From positions 3,329,361 to 3,393,360 of the forward strand of contig NZ_JXQC01000003.1 in the NCBI RefSeq assembly GCF_001305965.1: 64,000 nucleotides of DNA, in the 5' to 3' direction. Position 1 is the first letter of the stretch; each line of letters opens with the position of its first letter. Position numbers and translations under genes: made by a program. Source of the stretch: Erythrobacter sp. SG61-1L. GTDB lineage: Bacteria > Pseudomonadota > Alphaproteobacteria > Sphingomonadales > Sphingomonadaceae. Shown here in pieces: positions 44,537 through 54,007 of this stretch. The notes below the pieces were generated by a model. The model was not told where the DNA came from. It saw nothing but the letters and a program-made list of their open reading frames with translations, and ran no database searches.

Positions 44537-45583
44537 TCAGGAAGACTTTTCTTCCGCGCAGGTGGGCAGGATTTCTACCACGATATCACCGGGCTGGAGG
44601 GCCTTTGCGCCTTCCTCCCAGAAACCAACCGCCTCTGTGCCGCGATAGATGCGCAGGCCCATGCCGCCGGTTGCCAGGCTGCTGAGCGGCTTGCCCAGCT
44701 CGTCCGGTCGCACCGGGCGTTCGACCAGCTGGACCCGGCCGGAGACAGAGGCGAGGTCGGCCAGATAATCGGCCACATGGCTGCCCTGTGCCGATCCGGC
44801 CAGCAGCAGGCCGGTAAAGCGCACCGGGTTGATCACATTGTCGGCCCCGGCCTGCCGGGCTAGGATTTCGTTATCCTCCGCGCGCACCACTACGCTGATC
44901 GGCACGCTGGGCGCGAGGTGGCGCACGGTCAGCACGATCAGGATGGAGGCATCGTCCCGCCCGGCGGAAACCAGCACGGTCTGTGCCTGTGCGATGCGCA
45001 CGGCCATCAGGTTCTCGTCGCGTGCGGCATCGGCGCAGATCACGTTGCAGCCCATGTCCTCGGCGATCTGCAGCCGTTCCTCGCTGCTGTCCATCACCAC
45101 GATGGAAGACGGATCGGTGCCACGTTCGATCAGTTCGGCCACCGCTTCGGAGCCGCTGACGCCAAAGCCCAGAACCACGACATGGCCGGAAAGCTGTTTC
45201 TGGATGCGGGCCATGCGGAATCTCTCCCAGCTGCGCTTGATGATGAAATTATAGGCGGTGCCGACGAAGATGAAGATCACCGCGAAACGGATCGGCGTGA
45301 CGATCACCGCCTCGATCAGGCGCGAACGGTCGCTGATCGGGGCAATGTCGCCAAAGCCGGTGGTAGTGATGGAGATCATGGTGAAATAGACCACGTCAAG
45401 AAAGCTGACGTGCCCATCATGATTGTCCACTAACCCATCGCGGTCGGCATAATGCACCAGCACCACGATGAAGATCAGCGCCAGCGCGGCGGAAAGGCGC
45501 AGGAACAGGTCGGCCCATACCGGCACCCGCACGGCGCGGCGCAGCGGCCGGAAGCGGCGGGTGGCGGAAAAGGGCCGCTTCAT
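44537..45583 (-). CDS. Potassium channel family protein with RCK domain
   Basis: A 348-residue two-helix channel. TM1 lies at about 25-44, followed by a pore loop with the filter TTTGFGDI (73-80) and TM2 at about 90-112. An RCK/TrkA-N domain starts HVVVLGFGVSGSEAVAEL near residue 133, and a TrkA-C-like end follows. GFG in place of GYG is common in bacterial potassium channels. Its ATG overlaps the stop of the M23 gene (TGATG), so it belongs to the serS-surE-M23 operon. Confidence 0.88.
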   Translation of the reverse strand: MKRPFSATRRFRPLRRAVRVPVWADLFLRLSAALALIFIVVLVHYADRDGLVDNHDGHVSFLDVVYFTMISITTTGFGDIAPISDRSRLIEAVIVTPIRFAVIFIFVGTAYNFIIKRSWERFRMARIQKQLSGHVVVLGFGVSGSEAVAELIERGTDPSSIVVMDSSEERLQIAEDMGCNVICADAARDENLMAVRIAQAQTVLVSAGRDDASILIVLTVRHLAPSVPISVVVRAEDNEILARQAGADNVINPVRFTGLLLAGSAQGSHVADYLADLASVSGRVQLVERPVRPDELGKPLSSLATGGMGLRIYRGTEAVGFWEEGAKALQPGDIVVEILPTCAEEKSS

Positions 45584-46386
45584 CAGCCGCCCTCTTTCAG
45601 TCCGAGAAGCGGTGCGGGATCGACCGGCTGGCCGTTCTGGCGGACTTCGAAATGGAGTTCAGGCCCCGTCGCCTCGCCGCTGTGTCCGCCCAGGCCCACA
45701 CGCTCGCCCGCGCGGATCGTCTCGCCCTTCTTCACGGTGACCTTCTGCAGATGGGCATAGGCGGTGTGCCAGCCATTGCCGTGGTCGATCACCACCAGAT
45801 TGCCGAAGCGTTCGGGTGCCTTGCCCGCAAAGATCACGGTGCCGGATGCAGCGGCGCGCACCATGTCGCCATCCTTCACCCGGAAATCCACGCCTTCATG
45901 TCCGCCGCCATCCGGGCGGCGACGCCAGCCAAGGATCACCGGCCCGTCATGCGGGCGGCGGAAGGACGGCTGGGTAATCTCGATCGGCCTGGGGTTGGAA
46001 ATCACGGCCGGGATGATCAGCCTTTGCCCGACCTTCAGCACGGCATCGGAGGCGATGCCATTGGCCTGTGCGATCAGGCTGAAGGGCACGCCATATTGAA
46101 AGCCGATGGCAAAGCCGGTGTCGCCTGCCTTGACCACGTGGACACGCTGGCGCGGAATGATCAGCTTCTGGCCGAGCTTGACCACATAGGGTTCGGCAAG
46201 GCCGTTCGCTTCGGCAATCGCCACCAGCGGTACCTTGGCGCGATTGGCAATGCCGCTCAGCGTTTCGCCTGCGGTCACGACATGCTCGGTCTCGGTCGCC
46301 GGATCGGGCGCGGCTGTGGCGGGCGCGGCAGTCAGCAGCATTGCCGCAAGGGGCAATGCGCAAAGGCCTGCGCGCCGCAAGTGCAT
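45583..46386 (-). CDS. LysM and M23 (LytM) domain envelope protein, NlpD-like position
   Basis: A 267-residue exported protein. It has a signal peptide to about residue 26 (ATAAP), LysM repeats at about 34-78 and 81-126 (HVVTAGETLSGIA and VHVVKAGDTGFAI), and an M23 domain at 147-260. Zinc ligands His163 and Asp167 (GGHEGVDF), His212 (YAHLQ) and His245 are present, but the first His of the usual HxH is Glu243 (GPELHFEV). The gene follows surE with a TGATG overlap, the place where nlpD sits beside surE/pcm in many proteobacteria. NlpD has a degenerate M23 domain that activates an amidase, so this protein may act likewise. Confidence 0.87.
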   Translation of the reverse strand: MHLRRAGLCALPLAAMLLTAAPATAAPDPATETEHVVTAGETLSGIANRAKVPLVAIAEANGLAEPYVVKLGQKLIIPRQRVHVVKAGDTGFAIGFQYGVPFSLIAQANGIASDAVLKVGQRLIIPAVISNPRPIEITQPSFRRPHDGPVILGWRRRPDGGGHEGVDFRVKDGDMVRAAASGTVIFAGKAPERFGNLVVIDHGNGWHTAYAHLQKVTVKKGETIRAGERVGLGGHSGEATGPELHFEVRQNGQPVDPAPLLGLKEGG

Positions 46387-47138
46387 CAGGCGAACCGTTC
46401 CGCCAGAGCACCGATGGCTGCGTGATGGGTCAGATCGAGCTGGAGCGGGGTGATGGAGATATAGCCGTCATTCACGGCTTCAAGGTCCGTCCCATGGTCC
46501 AGCGTGTGTTCCACATCTTCCAGCCCGAACCAGAAATAGGGCCGCCCGCGAGGATCGACGCCTTCCACAACGGAGCCGCGCGAATAATCGTGAAAGCCCT
46601 GTCGGGTCACGCGAATGCCGCGTACTTCCTCGGCCGCCAGCGCCGGGAAGTTGACGTTGATGACGGTGCGCTTGGCCATCTGCATGTCCAGCAGCGGGCG
46701 CAGAACCTTTTCGGCCCATGCCTCGGCGGCGGCAAAGCCATGACCCCGTTCGCGTGTTGCCTGGCTCAGAGCGATGGCCGGGATGCCTGCCAGTGCGCCT
46801 TCCATCGCAGCGGAGATAGTGCCCGAATAGGTCACGTCATCCGCAAGGTTCTCGCCATTGTTGATGCCGGAAATGATGAGGTCAGGCTTGCCATCGGCGA
46901 ACAGCTTGCTGAGGCCGAGATTGACGGAATCGGTGGGGGTGCCGGTAACCGAGAAGCGGCGCCCGCCATGCTCGCGCAGGCGCACGGGCATGTGCAGGGT
47001 GAGCGAGTGGCCGGCGCCGGAATTTTCCTCCGCCGGGGCGCAGACGGTCACATCGTCGCTCAGCTGCGCCGCGATGGCTTCCAGCACTTCCATGCCGGGG
47101 GCGTTGATGCCGTCATCATTGGTGAGGAGGATGCGCAT
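46386..47138 (-). CDS. surE: 5'/3'-nucleotidase SurE
   Basis: A 250-residue metal-dependent phosphatase acting on nucleoside monophosphates in stationary phase. The metal site NDDG is at residues 8-11 (RILLTNDDGINAPG), PAEENSGAGHSL carries the Ser/Asn ligands, and VTGTPTDSVNLGL and SGINNGEN follow. ATG 47138 is chosen; the longer upstream frame overlaps serS. It lies 14 bases after serS and overlaps the M23 gene by one base. Confidence 0.95.
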   Translation of the reverse strand: MRILLTNDDGINAPGMEVLEAIAAQLSDDVTVCAPAEENSGAGHSLTLHMPVRLREHGGRRFSVTGTPTDSVNLGLSKLFADGKPDLIISGINNGENLADDVTYSGTISAAMEGALAGIPAIALSQATRERGHGFAAAEAWAEKVLRPLLDMQMAKRTVINVNFPALAAEEVRGIRVTRQGFHDYSRGSVVEGVDPRGRPYFWFGLEDVEHTLDHGTDLEAVNDGYISITPLQLDLTHHAAIGALAERFA

Positions 47139-47152
47139 TGCCTTGCCTTTCC

Positions 47153-48427
47153 TCAGGCTTCCAGCGCCGTCACGCCGCCCATATAGGGCTGCAACACGGC
47201 GGGCACTTCCACCGAACCATCGGCCTGCTGGTAATTCTCGAGGATCGCCACCAGCGTGCGGCCCACGGCAAGGCCAGAGCCATTGAGCGTGTGGACGAAT
47301 TCCGTGCGCTTCGAACCTTCCGGCTTGAAGCGGGCATTCATCCGGCGCGCCTGATATTCGCCGCACCAGCTGATCGAGCTGATCTCGCGATAAGCGCCCT
47401 GTCCGGGCAGCCACACTTCGAGGTCATAGGTCTTCTTCGCGGTGGCGCCCATGTCGCCGCTGCACAGCAGAACCTTGCGATAGGGCAGGCCCAGTGCCTC
47501 GAGGACGCATTCGGCCGAGCGGACCATGTGATCGTGTTCCACCTGCCACTGATCGGGGCGGCAGACACTGACCAGTTCGACCTTCTCGAACTGGTGCTGG
47601 CGTATATAGCCGCGCGTATCGCGCCCGGCCGCGCCCGCTTCGCTGCGGAAGCAGGGGGTGAGGGCGGTCATGCGGATGGGGAATGCGCTTTCCTCTATGA
47701 TCTGTTCGCGTACTGCATTGGTCAGGCTGACTTCGGCCGTGGGGATCAGCCAGCGGCCATCGGTGGTGCGGAACAGATCTTCCGCGAATTTCGGCAACTG
47801 CCCGGTGCCGAACACGGCTTCGTCGCGCACCATCAGGGGGACGGCGCATTCGGTATAGGCGTTCTGCATCGTCTGCGTATCGAGCATGAACTGGCCGATG
47901 GCGCGCTGCAGCCGGGCCATCTGTCCGCGCAGGAAGGTAAAGCGCGCGCCCGACATGGCCGCGCCGGTTTCGAAATCCAGCCCCAGTGCCGGGCCAAGAT
48001 CGGCATGTTCCTTCGGCGTGAAGTTGAATTCGCGCGGCGTGCCCCAGCGGGCGACTTCGACATTGTCCGTCTCGTCCGCGCCCAGCGGCACGTCATGGGC
48101 GGGGATGTTGGGCAGGGCCGCCAGCAAAGCGTCCAGCTCGGCGGAAAGGACGCGTTCGTCCTCTTCCAGCGCGGGCAGGGTCTGCTTCAGTTCCGCCACT
48201 TCGGCCTTCAGTGCCTCTGCGGTTTCCTTGTCGCCCTTGCCCATCGCGGCGCCGATCGCCTTGGAGGCTTCGTTGCGGCGGCTCAGCGCCTCCTGCACAC
48301 GGGTGGTGACTTCCCGCTTCCTGGCATCGAGGTCCAGAATGACGGTCGAGGCCGGTTCGGCCGCGCGCTTGGTCAGGCCCGCGTCGAACTCGGCGGGATT
48401 CTCACGGATATATCGCAGGTCGTGCAT
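47153..48427 (-). CDS. serS: Seryl-tRNA synthetase
   Basis: A 424-residue class II synthetase. The N-terminal coiled-coil arm spans about 28-105 ([28 protein letters not shown]). Motif 2 reads [18 protein letters not shown] with the QHQFEKVEL continuation, and motif 3 is [20 protein letters not shown]. It charges tRNA-Ser and tRNA-Sec. It is the first gene of a serS-surE-M23-channel operon. Confidence 0.97.
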   Translation of the reverse strand: MHDLRYIRENPAEFDAGLTKRAAEPASTVILDLDARKREVTTRVQEALSRRNEASKAIGAAMGKGDKETAEALKAEVAELKQTLPALEEDERVLSAELDALLAALPNIPAHDVPLGADETDNVEVARWGTPREFNFTPKEHADLGPALGLDFETGAAMSGARFTFLRGQMARLQRAIGQFMLDTQTMQNAYTECAVPLMVRDEAVFGTGQLPKFAEDLFRTTDGRWLIPTAEVSLTNAVREQIIEESAFPIRMTALTPCFRSEAGAAGRDTRGYIRQHQFEKVELVSVCRPDQWQVEHDHMVRSAECVLEALGLPYRKVLLCSGDMGATAKKTYDLEVWLPGQGAYREISSISWCGEYQARRMNARFKPEGSKRTEFVHTLNGSGLAVGRTLVAILENYQQADGSVEVPAVLQPYMGGVTALEA

Positions 48428-48470
48428 GGGCGCGGGCTATGCCGTTTCGGCCCGCCCCATGCAAGAAGTG

Positions 48471-48668
48471 TCAGCCCTGCTTCGTGCCGCAAGTATTGAT
48501 CCCGATCAGCGAATAGAGCGGGCAGGTGCTCAGGAAGCCGGTGGCGAGCGGGATGATGCCCAGCCAGCCCCACTGGGTCTTGGGGCCGACGAACACCAGC
48601 GCGATAAGCACCAGCCCCACAATGATACGCAGAGTGCGGTCAATCCCGCCGACATTGGTCTTGAACAT
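48471..48668 (-). CDS. DUF2892 (YgaP-type transmembrane) small protein
   Basis: A 65-residue protein with two membrane helices (about 14-28 and 33-50), starting FKTNVGGIDRTLRIIVGL and ending with CPLYSLIGINTCG, as in DUF2892 proteins. GAGGAGG-like sequence (rc of CCTCCTCTC) precedes the ATG. It is often associated with rhodanese-like proteins, but none is adjacent. Role unknown. Confidence 0.85.
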   Translation of the reverse strand: MFKTNVGGIDRTLRIIVGLVLIALVFVGPKTQWGWLGIIPLATGFLSTCPLYSLIGINTCGTKQG

Positions 48669-48732
48669 CGCAAGCCTCCTCTCGTGCCAGGTGCGACGAG
48701 GCGATCATGCCACGCAGGGGGCGTGCGTCAAT

Positions 48733-49236
48733 TCAATATCCCGCGGCCTGCCGTTCCCGCAAAACGCCGGTGAGATAGGCGACCATGCGCACTTCGGCCT
48801 CGGGCAGCATTCGAACATAGATGCGCCGCCCATCCTGCGGATCGCGATGGCGCTCCACCAGCCCTTCCTGTTCGAGTTGGGCAAGCGAGCGGAGGGCAGT
48901 GGTCGAAGGCACCAGCGAGGCAAGGCAGGCGTCGCTGACCGTCACCTGCCGGTTGCGCTTGCTGGAAATATAGAGGTCCAGCAGAATGTCCCAGCCCGGT
49001 TCGCCGAACAGACCGACCGGGAATAGTTCGCGGCGTGCCTGCCGGTGCCGGTATATTGCCTCTGCGACGTAGACCAGCAGAGTCTCGTCCGGCACTTCGC
49101 CAAGCGTGCCCCAGGGGTTCTGCTGAGGTTCTTCTTCGTCAGGCACTGACTTCACTGCTCCCGCCATCGAGAGAAGCTGCTGGCTGAGAGCCAGAAGCCG
49201 GCTGGCGAAATCACCCGGATCATCGGATTTGCTCAT
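48733..49236 (-). CDS. MarR-like winged-helix transcriptional regulator
   Basis: A 167-residue protein. The C-terminal half is a winged helix: GWDILLDLYISSKRNRQVTVSDACLASLVPSTTALRSLAQLEQEGLVERHRDPQDGRRIYVRM. In pieces this is a recognition helix VPSTTALRSLAQL and a wing RDPQDGRRIYV. The N-terminal 60 residues are polar, with no sensor domain recognised. The ATG at 49236 overlaps the 3' end of the upstream membrane-protein gene by 17 bases, so the two are coupled. Confidence 0.8.
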   Translation of the reverse strand: MSKSDDPGDFASRLLALSQQLLSMAGAVKSVPDEEEPQQNPWGTLGEVPDETLLVYVAEAIYRHRQARRELFPVGLFGEPGWDILLDLYISSKRNRQVTVSDACLASLVPSTTALRSLAQLEQEGLVERHRDPQDGRRIYVRMLPEAEVRMVAYLTGVLRERQAAGY

Positions 49237-49717
49237 GGCCTTTTCGCTTCTCCGGAAAGGCCGCAGTCGTTCGCCGCCAGTTGCGATAGGGCCCAAGCCG
49301 CTTGAGGCGGGCACGATGAAGTGCTGTTCCTGCCAAGAGGCAGACCAGTTCCAGAAGCAGCGGAAGCTGCGTCATCGCCCAATAGGCGCGCTGTTTCCCG
49401 ACGATCCCGATGATGATGACGAAGTGCCCGAGCAGAGTAATCAGCGCGGCTGCGCACATGCACATCGGCCAGAACCGGTTTGCCCGCAAAGCCAGCCATG
49501 CCATCGCCAGAAACAGAGCGAAGTCCATCATGGCGTGGCCAGGCTCCACCGTTTCGAAGCCCGGTTCCCCCCCCAATGTGTGATAAAGTGGATCGACCAG
49601 CAGATGCCGCGCGCCCACGAGCAAGGCACCCCAGCGCTCCGGCTCGCCGCCCTTCCAGGCGACAAGTGCCAGGATAAGCGCGGTGGCCGTGAGAACCAGG
49701 GTTACAGAAAGGGACAT
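49220..49717 (-). CDS. Small integral membrane protein
   Basis: A 165-residue protein with four hydrophobic segments (about 2-20, 63-80, 86-103, 115-131) and a basic C-terminal tail (RARLKRLGPYRNWRR). No family is recognised. It overlaps the MarR-like gene by 17 bases and probably shares its mRNA, which hints that the regulator controls or responds to it. Confidence 0.68.
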   Translation of the reverse strand: MSLSVTLVLTATALILALVAWKGGEPERWGALLVGARHLLVDPLYHTLGGEPGFETVEPGHAMMDFALFLAMAWLALRANRFWPMCMCAAALITLLGHFVIIIGIVGKQRAYWAMTQLPLLLELVCLLAGTALHRARLKRLGPYRNWRRTTAAFPEKRKGHEQIR

Positions 49718-49921
49718 TCGACCCGGCGTTCATGCGCCACTCCGCCTGACGTAACTCAGGCCGTCACGAGGCGAGTCCTGCCGATGCGGCTGGACCTGCA
49801 ATCTGCAGCATCAAAGCACGGGCTGCCCTGCAGGTATAAGTGGCTGGCTTTCATCGCGTCGCGTCCTCGTTCTTTCTGGCCTTACTGCCATGGCTTGTCC
49901 GGCCTCGAGATTCCGCGGGGG

Positions 49922-50443
49922 TCAGCGTCCCAATATGCGCGATGCTTCGGTGAAGACCGCCATGCTGCCCAAAGCGAGGATCAGAATGATCAGCGCGAGC
50001 AACAGGATCGTACCGATCCGCATCAGGTTGCCATACGGCCCCTCGAAAATCTCTGGGACGACAGGGGTGTCGCTAGCGTCGCCCAATTCAGCCTCCGACG
50101 TATCATTCGCTTCAGCCAAATCGGGCGGCTCTGGAGCCCCGCCGTCCATTGTTGCAATCTCGGCGGGTTCGAGCGTTTCGGCTATACGTGAATTTTCATA
50201 TGTCATTGCGTCGCATATGGAGCAAATGCGACGATATTCCTGCGCCAGTTCCCCGCGAGTGGCCGCACCGAGCTTGGACTTGGCGAACTGAATGCGCTGG
50301 TCGACCGTGTGCGGAGAGATGCCCAGTTCACGCGCGATTTCCTTCGACGTCTTGTGCTGGACCAATTGATCGAGCACCTCCTTCTGCTTGGCGGTCAGTG
50401 CCGCTAGCAGGGCAATTTCGTCTCGGGATGAATCCCTGTCCAT
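49922..50443 (-). CDS. LuxR-type DNA-binding protein with C-terminal membrane anchor
   Basis: A 173-residue protein with inverted architecture. A GerE/LuxR helix-turn-helix lies at the N-terminus, about 15-70 (LTAKQKEVLDQLVQHKTSKEI, then LGISPHTVDQRIQFAKSKLG). A polar acidic linker follows, and one membrane helix at about 140-162 (IGTILLLALIILILALGSMAV) precedes a short tail. There is no receiver or autoinducer domain. The linker is Glu/Asp/Pro-rich. ATG 50443 has AGGG six bases upstream. It may be a membrane-tethered transcription factor, active in place or after proteolytic release. Confidence 0.8.
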   Translation of the reverse strand: MDRDSSRDEIALLAALTAKQKEVLDQLVQHKTSKEIARELGISPHTVDQRIQFAKSKLGAATRGELAQEYRRICSICDAMTYENSRIAETLEPAEIATMDGGAPEPPDLAEANDTSEAELGDASDTPVVPEIFEGPYGNLMRIGTILLLALIILILALGSMAVFTEASRILGR

Positions 50444-50647
50444 AACGACCCTGGCGCGCCCGTTCCATGGCTGCGCTTCACTATGAAACGCTTCAACTTC
50501 AATTGGCTGGCTGTGTTTCTGGCTCAATTCAATATGGACGGTTCGCGGACAAGGCAACCCGAACACCGGGGTTCGGGAAGGCCGATGTATCCGTTTTCGA
50601 ACGGAAATTGTGAAGTTTCGTCAGCCCCTTACGTGATGTCCCTTATT

Positions 50648-50668
50648 ATTTTGACAAAACGTCAAAAT
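50648..50668. promoter_or_regulatory. Perfect AT-rich palindrome between the LuxR-type gene and tRNA-Val
   Basis: ATTTTGAC (50648-50655) and GTCAAAAT (50661-50668) are perfect complements around AAAAC. In a GC-rich genome this AT-rich symmetry stands out. It is about 205 bases upstream of the LuxR-type start and 55 bases beyond the tRNA end. It could be an operator or the transcript end of the tRNA, though no T-run follows on either strand. Confidence 0.45.
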
Positions 50669-50722
50669 GGAACGCGCGCGAGGGCACAGCCTCGGGGGCA
50701 AGGGCCATCTCCGGTGGGGAAA

Positions 50723-50797
50723 TGGTGGGCGCGGCAAGGATTGAACTTGCGACCCCACCCGTGTGAAGGGTGTGCTCTACCACTGAGCTACGCGCCC
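50723..50797 (-). tRNA. tRNA-Val (anticodon CAC)
   Basis: The minus strand folds as a complete cloverleaf: acceptor GGGCGCG / CGCGCCC, D-arm GCTC-AGTGGTA-GAGC, anticodon arm CACCC-TTCACAC-GGGTG (anticodon CAC, reading GUG), a 5-base variable loop, and T-arm GCAAG-TTCAATC-CTTGC. CCA is encoded at 50723-50725. No integrase or repeated 3' end that would mark an insertion site is nearby. Confidence 0.96.
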
Positions 50798-50901
50798 GCC
50801 GATCGGTGAAAGAGGCAAGCTCTTCACGGCAGGGGCGCGCCCTTGCCATGCCTTTCATCCAAACTCAAGCGCAAAGACGGAGCAAGCTGCTCCACCTGCC
50901 A

Positions 50902-52806
50902 TCAACGACCAAGCCAGGCGGCCAGCGCTGCAAACCTGCCGGTGGCGGAAACCTGCGGCGTACTTGCAGTTTTTGGTGCACATTCAAGGCAATAGGCCTG
51001 TGCGCCCCGGTTTTCGAGCAGCCGGCCGAGATCTTGCACCGCACGCCCCATCCTTTGCTCTTCCCGGCCCGCGACAGTGGCGAACAGGTCGCGGGAAGAT
51101 GCCGTTCCCGTGGTCTCGGATTCGCTGCCCAGCAGTCGCTCGATCAGCGAAAGATAGGGGTCCGTACCGCCACCAAGATAGTGCACCTGCCATTCGCCCT
51201 GCTTCAGGCCTGCCTTCTGCGCGGCCCATTCGATGGCTGCATCGACATCGCCGAACTGGTCTACCAGGCCGATCTGGCGAGCGGTGCCACCGTCCCACAC
51301 ACGGCCCTGAGCGATCCGGTCTACCTGTTGTGGCGTCATGTTTCGCGATTTGGCCACTAGCGAAAGAAACACGCCATATTCGTGTTCAACCGTTTGCTGC
51401 AGCACCGAATCGATTTCGGGAGTGAAGCCGGACAATATGTCCGGCTGGCCGGATAGGGGCGTGCTCCTTACGCCGTCCGATCCTACTCCCCAGAAGCCGA
51501 GCGCCTTCTCGAAGGTGGGCACGACGCCATAGACGCCGATGGAGCCGGTCACGGTTTCGGGTTCGGCGAAGATGCGGTCGGCAGGGGTGGATACCCAATA
51601 GCCGCCGCTGGCTGCGTAATTGCCCATGGAGACGACGATGGGGATGCCCTTGCGCTTGTGGCGCAGGATCGCCCTGCGGATCGCTTCGGAGCCTGTAATC
51701 GTGCCGCCCGGTGAATCCACGCGCACCACCAGTGCAGCCAGATTATCGTTCAGCGCCTCGTCCAGCAGGCCGGAGATGCGCGCGCCGCCCGCTTCGCCGG
51801 GGCCGGCATCGCCGTCGCTGATCTCGCCTGCGATGGTGATGACGCCGATCGTCTTGCCACCGGTCAGGCTGCGGCCGCCTGATCCCGGCTTGACGGCGGC
51901 AAGCCAGGGCTTGAGTTCGGTCTTGGCGAAGGAGCCGGGCGCAGTGTCGAAGGGGTCAGCACCAACGATCCCGGCCACATGCTTGCCGAAGGCTTCCCAA
52001 TCGCCGACCTTGTCGACCAGTTTCGCATCGAGTGCCGCTTTCGAGGGATCTCCGCCGCTGGCCTGCAACCATGCCACCGTGTCCTTCGTTACACGGTCGA
52101 TGTCCGCCTGCGGGCGGGCCTTGCGGAAATTGGCCTTATATTCCTCCCATATGGACGAATAGAGCGCCTGCGCGTTCTCCCGCGCCTCTGGCGACATGTC
52201 GTTGCGCATATAGGGTTCGACCGCGCTCTTATAGGTGCCCACGCGATAGACCCGGACATTGACCTTGAGGTAATCGAGCAGGCCCTTGAGATAGAGGCGG
52301 TCCCCTCCCGGGCCGGCGATGATCGCGCCGCCCATGGGGTCGACCCACACTTCGCTGGCATGGGCTGCCAGCATCATGGAATCGTCGGTATAGGCCAGTG
52401 CGAATGCGAGCACCGGCTTCTTCGCCTTGCGCACCCGGTCCAGCGCGGCGCCGATTTCCTGCATGTGGATGTGCCCGCCCCCGGTGAAGGAAGAGAGGTC
52501 CAGCACCACGGCTTTGATCCGCTTGTCGGTGGCTGCCGCGTCGATGGCGGTGACAAGGTCGCGCGCCTGATATTGCGAGGCGGGCAATTGCTGGCTGACC
52601 AGCGCTTCGAGCGGATCGATGGCGGATGCTTCTTCCACCACGGAGCCATCAAGCTGGAGGAACAGGGCGCCATCTCGCACCACGCCGGGGCTGGGTCGGG
52701 CGCTGAGGATGGCGAACAGCGCCATGAAGAACAGCAGCAGGAATGCAAGCGAGAGCGCATCCTTGATCCCGACCAACAGGCGCCAGACTTTTCCTGCAAA
52801 ACTCAT
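50902..52806 (-). CDS. sppA: Signal peptide peptidase SppA (67-kDa type)
   Basis: A 634-residue membrane-bound serine protease of the long SppA class, which digests cleaved signal peptides. A membrane anchor lies at about 15-35. The N-terminal protease-fold half carries the catalytic Lys in [10 protein letters not shown], and the C-terminal half carries the Ser nucleophile in [10 protein letters not shown], so the dyad is split between halves as in E. coli Spp[15 protein letters not shown] and TGSIGVYG are also typical. The final 50 residues are not family-typical. It is divergent from pyrB. Confidence 0.95.
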   Translation of the reverse strand: MSFAGKVWRLLVGIKDALSLAFLLLFFMALFAILSARPSPGVVRDGALFLQLDGSVVEEASAIDPLEALVSQQLPASQYQARDLVTAIDAAATDKRIKAVVLDLSSFTGGGHIHMQEIGAALDRVRKAKKPVLAFALAYTDDSMMLAAHASEVWVDPMGGAIIAGPGGDRLYLKGLLDYLKVNVRVYRVGTYKSAVEPYMRNDMSPEARENAQALYSSIWEEYKANFRKARPQADIDRVTKDTVAWLQASGGDPSKAALDAKLVDKVGDWEAFGKHVAGIVGADPFDTAPGSFAKTELKPWLAAVKPGSGGRSLTGGKTIGVITIAGEISDGDAGPGEAGGARISGLLDEALNDNLAALVVRVDSPGGTITGSEAIRRAILRHKRKGIPIVVSMGNYAASGGYWVSTPADRIFAEPETVTGSIGVYGVVPTFEKALGFWGVGSDGVRSTPLSGQPDILSGFTPEIDSVLQQTVEHEYGVFLSLVAKSRNMTPQQVDRIAQGRVWDGGTARQIGLVDQFGDVDAAIEWAAQKAGLKQGEWQVHYLGGGTDPYLSLIERLLGSESETTGTASSRDLFATVAGREEQRMGRAVQDLGRLLENRGAQAYCLECAPKTASTPQVSATGRFAALAAWLGR

Positions 52807-52957
52807 TCAGCTGTATCCCGATCCTGAAAGGGTCCGTTCGAAATCGACATCTAGGCGCGGGGCGCCGGAGGTTCCACAGGAAACCACTCAAACCACCGAT
52901 GTGGATCGATGCCGGGCGTTGCCATGGGCGCAAACTGTGCCTATTGCCCCGGCTTTA

Positions 52958-54007
52958 ATGACAGCGACGCCAATCCCCTCAGCGCCAGGCCGTTTTCCGG
53001 CCGGATGGCAGGCCTTCCCGCATCGTGACCTTGTGGGAATCGGCCAGCTCCAGACCCATGAAATCATGTTCCTGCTGGAAGAGGCGGAACAATGGGTGGC
53101 CCTCAATCGCCAGCCTTCCAAGCACAGCAATCTGCTGTCTGGCCTGACGATCATCAACGCCTTCTTCGAAAATTCCACGCGCACGCTGCTGAGCTTTGAA
53201 ATCGCGGGCAAGCGGCTGGGCGCCGACGTGGTGAACATGCATGCGGCCCAGTCCAGCGTGAAGAAGGGCGAAACGCTGATCGACACGGCAGTGACGCTTA
53301 ACGCCATGCGCGCCGATGCCATCGTCATACGCCATGCCAGCAGCGGTGCAGTGCGTCTGATTGCCGAACAGGTCGATTGCCCGGTGCTGAATGCGGGAGA
53401 CGGCCAGCACGAACATCCCACGCAGGCCCTGCTGGATGCGCTGGCCTTGCGCCATGCGCTGCGTGAGCGTGGGCGCAATGAGTTTGCGGAGGGCCTGTGG
53501 GGCCTGCGCGTAACGATCTGCGGGGACATTCTGCACAGCCGGGTGGCTCGTTCGAACATCCTTTGCCTCACCGCGCTGGGCGCAGAAGTGCGCGTCTGTG
53601 CGCCGCCTGCGCTGATGCCCGCCGGGATCGAGGAAATGGGAGTGAAGCCGTTCCACGATTTCGATGCCGCGCTGGACGGGGCCGAAGTGGTGATGATGCT
53701 GCGGCTGCAGAACGAGCGGATGAACGGGCAGTTCGTGCCTTCCACTCGCGAATATCGCCACCTTTACGGGCTGAGCGCAAAGCGGCTGAGGAAGGCGGAG
53801 CCCGATGCACTGATCATGCATCCTGGCCCGATGAACCGCGGCGTGGAGATCGACAGCGACGTGGCCGACCTGGAAGGCCGCTCCATCATCACCCGTCAGG
53901 TGGAAATGGGCGTGGCGATCCGCATGGCCTGCCTTGAAGTGCTGACCCGCCGGACGCGCGGAGTGCCGGGCTGGAGCGCGGCGGACATGGCCGGGGAGAT
54001 CGCATAA
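52958..54007 (+). CDS. pyrB: Aspartate carbamoyltransferase catalytic subunit
   Basis: A 349-residue transcarbamoylase for the first committed pyrimidine step. The carbamoyl-phosphate loop reads [12 protein letters not shown], the 80s-loop Lys lies in [19 protein letters not shown] and [14 protein letters not shown] follow, and the C-terminal HPGPMNRG closes the site. ATG 52958 has a weak ribosome site; the much longer upstream frame lies over sppA's start and is rejected. The stop overlaps the next gene's ATG by one base (TAATG). No pyrI regulatory subunit is present. Confidence 0.95.
   Translation: MTATPIPSAPGRFPAGWQAFPHRDLVGIGQLQTHEIMFLLEEAEQWVALNRQPSKHSNLLSGLTIINAFFENSTRTLLSFEIAGKRLGADVVNMHAAQSSVKKGETLIDTAVTLNAMRADAIVIRHASSGAVRLIAEQVDCPVLNAGDGQHEHPTQALLDALALRHALRERGRNEFAEGLWGLRVTICGDILHSRVARSNILCLTALGAEVRVCAPPALMPAGIEEMGVKPFHDFDAALDGAEVVMMLRLQNERMNGQFVPSTREYRHLYGLSAKRLRKAEPDALIMHPGPMNRGVEIDSDVADLEGRSIITRQVEMGVAIRMACLEVLTRRTRGVPGWSAADMAGEIA

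Noticed and set aside
50723-50797. tRNA-Val as an integration site for a genomic island
   Set aside because: No integrase, no duplicated tRNA 3' end, and sppA/pyrB follow directly.
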